NCBI GenBank assembly: GCA_934446675.1 | Contig: CAKSEL010000003.1 | Location: 124,001-188,000, forward strand | Source: an uncultured Eubacteriales bacterium | GTDB taxonomy: Bacteria; Bacillota; Clostridia; Oscillospirales; CAG-382 | Length of the DNA: 64,000 nucleotides | Reading direction: 5' to 3' | Shown here: positions 62,301 through 64,000 of the stretch, in pieces | Layout: the number at the start of each line of letters is the position of its first letter | Position numbering within the stretch: position 1 is the first letter of the stretch | The notes under the pieces: model-generated | Database searches by the model: none | What the model saw: the letters and a program-made list of their open reading frames with translations, nothing else | What the model was told of the DNA's origin: nothing | Position numbers and translations under genes: made by a program

Positions 62301-63957
62301 CTGTACGTCCTGCGTGCGGAACGGACTTTATGAGCTTTACCGCAGCGCACTTGTGTTTTCAAATGGCGTTATGGCAAAGATCTCGCTTTCGGGGTACGAT
62401 AAAAACGACGGCGCACGCGCAGTATCCGCAATGCTCTGCAAATGGCTGTCATATCAGAACGGAATATGCCGTATGTATTCGCGCAGCGGTTTTTATCAGT
62501 CGGGCGGAGCTTACGGCTACCGCGATCAGCTTCAGGACGCGGTCTGTCTTATGTATTCCGATAAAAATGCCGCGAGAACCCATATTTTAAGGTGCGCCGC
62601 ACATCAGTTTGCAGAGGGAGACGTGCTGCACTGGTGGCATCCGGGAACGCAGAACGGCAATAAGAGCCACAGCGGCGTGAGGACGAGAATTTCGGACGAT
62701 TATGTCTGGCTTGCGTATGCGGTTTCGGAGTATGTGTCCTATACGGGAGATACCGGCGTGCTTGACGTGAAAGTGAGATATATAAAAGCGGACGGACTTT
62801 CTGACGGCGAACATGAAAAATATATAAGCCCCGAATATTCCGACGTAAAGGAAAGTCTTTACAGACATTGCCTGAAGTCGCTTTTCAGAGCGTACAGAAT
62901 GAGAGGGCAGCACGGACTCTGTCTTATCGGAACCGGAGACTGGAGCGACGGACTTAACCGCGTCGGAAAGGACGGAAAGGGCGAGAGCGTGTGGCTTACA
63001 ATGTTCCTTGCAATGTGCATGGAAAAGTTTTCGCAGGTCTGCACGCGTTACGGCGATGATGTTACGAACCGCGCACTGTGCGAACGCGCAAAGGAGCTTT
63101 TTGATGTCTGCAAAGAGAGCGGATTTGATGACGAACACGGATATTTTATAAGAGCCTATGACGACGGCGGAGAAAAACTCGGATATTACGGCAATGACGA
63201 ATGTAAGATAGATCTTCTTCCGCAGAGCTTTTCGGCAATAAGCGGGGGCTTTGACAAAGATACCGTTTCTTCAAGCCTGCTTTGCGCTTACAATATGCTG
63301 TGCGACACAAACGGAAAACTGTTTAAGCTGCTCTCTCCGCCGTTTCACTATACAAAAAAGGATCCCGGATATATAAAAGGTTATGTTCCCGGAATACGCG
63401 AAAACGGAGGACAGTATACCCATGCCGCGGTCTGGGCAAGCATGGCGTTTCTGAAAGCGTCCGAAAACGGAGATACCGGTATTGCAAGCGAGAAAGAGCT
63501 GAGAAAGATAGGAATTGAAACGCTTATGTTTCTGCTCACTCCGCTGCGTATGGAGGATAAGGCGCTTTCGGAAAAATACGGCGCGGAGCCTTATGTTCTC
63601 GCGGGCGATATATACGCGAATAAGGATTATTACGGCAGAGCCGGCTGGAGCTGGTATACGGGCGCTGCAGGCTGGTTTTTCAGAGAACTTCTGACAAGGC
63701 TTTTCTGCATAAACTTAAAAGACGTGCTTGCCGAAAGTCCGAAGCTTGTGCTTTCGGACGGTGTGTTTACCCTGCCGTTTGAGTTTTCCGATGAGTTTTC
63801 GGTTAATCTTGCTGTAAACAAAGACACAGACCTTACGGTAAATTATAAAAGGGGCGCAGAGAACGGAGTTTTTTCCGCAGACGAAAAATGCACCATGTGC
63901 GTAAGACTGAAACGCGGTGAGCAAAACGAAGTTACCGTAATATCAAAAGAACGGTAA
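56308..63957 (+). CDS. Cyclic beta-1,2-glucan synthase-like protein (GT84-glycoamylase-like-GH94)
   Basis: A 2549-residue membrane protein of the NdvB/Cgs type. Spans lie near 270-315, 666-710 and 795-830. The GT84 transferase domain has LDADTEMP (near 470), SHDAPEGARLN and REHRWIRGD. The middle glycoamylase-like domain, assigned to cyclisation in Cgs, runs about 865-1240 with YLPPDNIQ, HRTSPTNIGLYL and YNWYDTKTLGVLEPVYVSS in pieces. The GH94 phosphorylase domain is C-terminal, with GYRDQLQD, WWHPGTQNGNKSHSGVRTRI and GTGDWSDGLNRVG, catalytic Asp near 2214. It should make or cut beta-1,2-glucans. ATG at 56308 follows GGAAG by 8 bases. It stands alone, after a repeat. Confidence 0.87.
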   Translation: MRSTSEIKTLDEIFGNITAVKISSCRILGRKLKAASRVLKSEFGKVKQFSKHDGSLPCAYEWLADNYYVLDKNVKELSAQISHFKKIPVSDCGLPVYFELLSAYYETLADGFSDENFSEFVKFACQNKNVAPDMRDMYAFPAFAKCAVICFAAKMWREFSADPDSINMAHIMENAVKSLSNPEIFDMEELFSFHPAQKIMSCDPSGAFDKMSEDTKKYYRLRLCDLSRKNGQSERQTASRILDKAAAAENLRERHVGAYLEDNKSFAVPYYGALFCIVAAALLAMTAFVSPVCLLLALPVWETVKFLLDVAFSRFVNPEPLFRMDISEIPDGFGALTVITTLLSGNNADKKIFERLESLYFSNGGKNAYFGLLADLPDSKTQKSGNDEKLLDNAKKQIQRLNEKYGGVFFLFTRQRAYSKSEKAYIAPERKRGAVCALSEYLCGKGDKFDENSLKPSKELCKNIKYVVTLDADTEMPVGALELLCGAMLHPLNKPVLNSDKTAVVKGHAIIQPAVRTTATDASKNLFTSVMCGPGGRESYSNFSGELNMTLFKNSGFCGKGIFDKEVFYELTHGKNAFKTNAVLSHDAPEGARLNCAADTEAVFTDGFPKNELSYFKREHRWIRGDFQNLGFAAKYVKNASGEKVENGISALYKYRIFDNVRRELTPVFAVIAVVCTVFCDDFTSAFLGGITALYVFMPFLADLICTLVHIKSGAKAAAARFYSFGVVPSLFQNLRRCALDMSMLAKYALVCLDAFFRSCYRMFFSHKRLLEWTTAAQSDASSSDGIGGYVFKNLFSSIIGVFVFVFSGDGFARLFGLSWFFLPAVAYFCAECKNNTLSDNAPDNDELKTVNEYAKDIWSFFENTVTEEENYLPPDNIQLFPEMRTAHRTSPTNIGLYLVCAVVARKFGFINSHELCARLENSLFTLEKMQKFKGHLYNWYDTKTLGVLEPVYVSSVDSGNFLACLITASNGAAEYKNECAELESISEKLYALYENTDLEVIYNKKRGLFTLGLSFENGRAKSGDNCYDLYMSEARTLSYIACAKRGVPPKHWKRLSRMPVKFYGHTGLVSWSGTAFEYFMPALFLPYMPCTLEYEALRLAYDAQKSRSAETDFGKIFGISESAYFAFDSQMNYAYRAFGVPVLGLGRGLEKDLVISPYSSFLMMSVNLSGSLKNLAVMKKYGLYGRYGFYEACDFTPGRASAKGSIVKSYMAHHMGMSFCALANAAFCGEVRRLFTEDKAMESAKTLLDERIPVGIEVKKYSGIYEKTDKPDAAPICVQSRVSTGADPENPVFGALSDGRISVLGADNGYVRISLGGKMINLASNEKYGIQKSVMCFAKLGNTFLSSCPGINDNKNESRSFEISPEKLSYNVKSDGKYNFTSSFTAEKNVSETVRIKMTLERDKNGNDRAEKPKRVKFALYFEPVLASILNYESHPAFSGLFVEAALDEETGILCFRRRPREAHEKELYLAAAPSDGEKFDFGINKIRIFGYPVTGESFKKIFDKRPDNREGACIDPACLIAAERGFDGQNNKAQFEIILSVSDSREKAISGITAAREKSFEKACAELKKTSLELYAASGYAPDGEVGESEEEKELCALVYPEKSEPGTELEKNGMDALWKYGISGDYPLICVYADNPLDEDKAIRYVKAFALLKYKGFCADLALLYREHEKYRADGENLADDIISKSGVSGLIGAKNGGIFKVDLSKSSDGGEKLIFRAALVYPPLAKPDESAFFAGNYDIVTDIQGKESATDGEIFFNTAVGYFDKNYDFTVDKTRNITRPMSHVLSGRHLSTVVTHNSLGYTFCTNAAERRITPFYNDECSFSTGEHIYISDGQKLYDLAAVSHSVKYGTGYAEYTARICEKEVRLKVYVPEKLPIKIYEADVPDSLSAMLLVKPVMARFAFSNSDCTFNIGAGAVRFGNSFSQNFPYTGFAFGAGFDESGNVSEGAVKIFRSGRFSGCAAVMFENKNNGDESTGNSKFVFALGSAKNEDVISHCTSCVRNGLYELYRSALVFSNGVMAKISLSGYDKNDGARAVSAMLCKWLSYQNGICRMYSRSGFYQSGGAYGYRDQLQDAVCLMYSDKNAARTHILRCAAHQFAEGDVLHWWHPGTQNGNKSHSGVRTRISDDYVWLAYAVSEYVSYTGDTGVLDVKVRYIKADGLSDGEHEKYISPEYSDVKESLYRHCLKSLFRAYRMRGQHGLCLIGTGDWSDGLNRVGKDGKGESVWLTMFLAMCMEKFSQVCTRYGDDVTNRALCERAKELFDVCKESGFDDEHGYFIRAYDDGGEKLGYYGNDECKIDLLPQSFSAISGGFDKDTVSSSLLCAYNMLCDTNGKLFKLLSPPFHYTKKDPGYIKGYVPGIRENGGQYTHAAVWASMAFLKASENGDTGIASEKELRKIGIETLMFLLTPLRMEDKALSEKYGAEPYVLAGDIYANKDYYGRAGWSWYTGAAGWFFRELLTRLFCINLKDVLAESPKLVLSDGVFTLPFEFSDEFSVNLAVNKDTDLTVNYKRGAENGVFSADEKCTMCVRLKRGEQNEVTVISKER

Positions 63958-64000
63958 AGAGCGCTGCGCTGTTTGAATGATTTGTAAATTTGCGCGCGTT
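63958..64000. other. Window end
   Basis: The last 43 bases after the glucan synthase-like gene hold no feature I can support. Confidence 0.5.

Overview
The window looks like a chromosomal segment of an anaerobic, low-to-moderate G+C Gram-positive bacterium of the class Clostridia, probably a gut or rumen Oscillospiraceae/Ruminococcaceae-type organism. The reasons are a one-chain pyruvate:ferredoxin oxidoreductase, a type I dockerin next to cohesin-like secreted proteins, bacterial Ig-like and BspA-type leucine-rich surface proteins, strong AGGAGG-type ribosome binding sites, TTGACA/TATAAT promoters, a PyrR-controlled uracil permease and a cyclic-di-GMP class I riboswitch. I see no transposase, integrase, prophage or CRISPR array.

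Region 1 (1-15166, minus strand) is one long exopolysaccharide operon. A near-consensus promoter (15138-15166), a predicted c-di-GMP-I riboswitch (about 15041-15121) and an intrinsic terminator (15002-15043) precede a Wzx-type flippase. Then come a DXD sugar transferase, a GtrII-like membrane protein, a YdjC/ChbG-type deacetylase, a GT4 transferase, a DnaA-domain-I/metallophosphoesterase fusion, two Wzz-like chain-length proteins (one fused to a GGDEF domain that has lost its signature), a Wzy/ligase-type polymerase, another GT4 and two GT2 transferases. The last runs off the left edge. Most junctions overlap or are only a few bases apart. Upstream lie an acyltransferase, a GtrA protein, tRNA-Leu(UAG), a decayed methyltransferase, a GNAT acetyltransferase and a small DUF6061-like gene.

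Region 2 (17.8-30.3 kb) is mostly housekeeping: pyrR-uraA with an attenuator leader, a small secreted protein, a zinc-ribbon membrane protein with a divergent XRE regulator bounded by direct terminator repeats, aspS-hisS with an upstream HTH gene, a small alarmone synthetase, htpG, a leucine-rich-repeat lipoprotein and a VOC protein.

Region 3 (30.5-34 kb and 43-49 kb) encodes secreted proteins: cohesin-like, dockerin, Cu-amine-oxidase-like, Big_2 and LRR_5 modules. Two of them share an N-terminal domain I cannot name. Between these blocks lie pyruvate:ferredoxin oxidoreductase, a MATE exporter, and a divergent AraC/PocR regulator and FAD oxidoreductase pair.

Region 4 (49-64 kb) carries a GH30 enzyme, a VanY-type carboxypeptidase, a methyltransferase, a metNIQ methionine transporter and a cyclic beta-1,2-glucan synthase-like giant protein. 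The metNIQ leader contains a 34-codon ORF with seven methionine codons, followed by an intrinsic terminator. This looks like a ribosome-mediated methionine attenuator and is the strongest candidate here for an undescribed regulatory system. A family of gene-free intergenic repeats (37.9-38.1, 39.6-40.66 and 55.4-56.2 kb) keeps hairpins whose arms differ in sequence between copies while pairing is preserved. It is the second main candidate.
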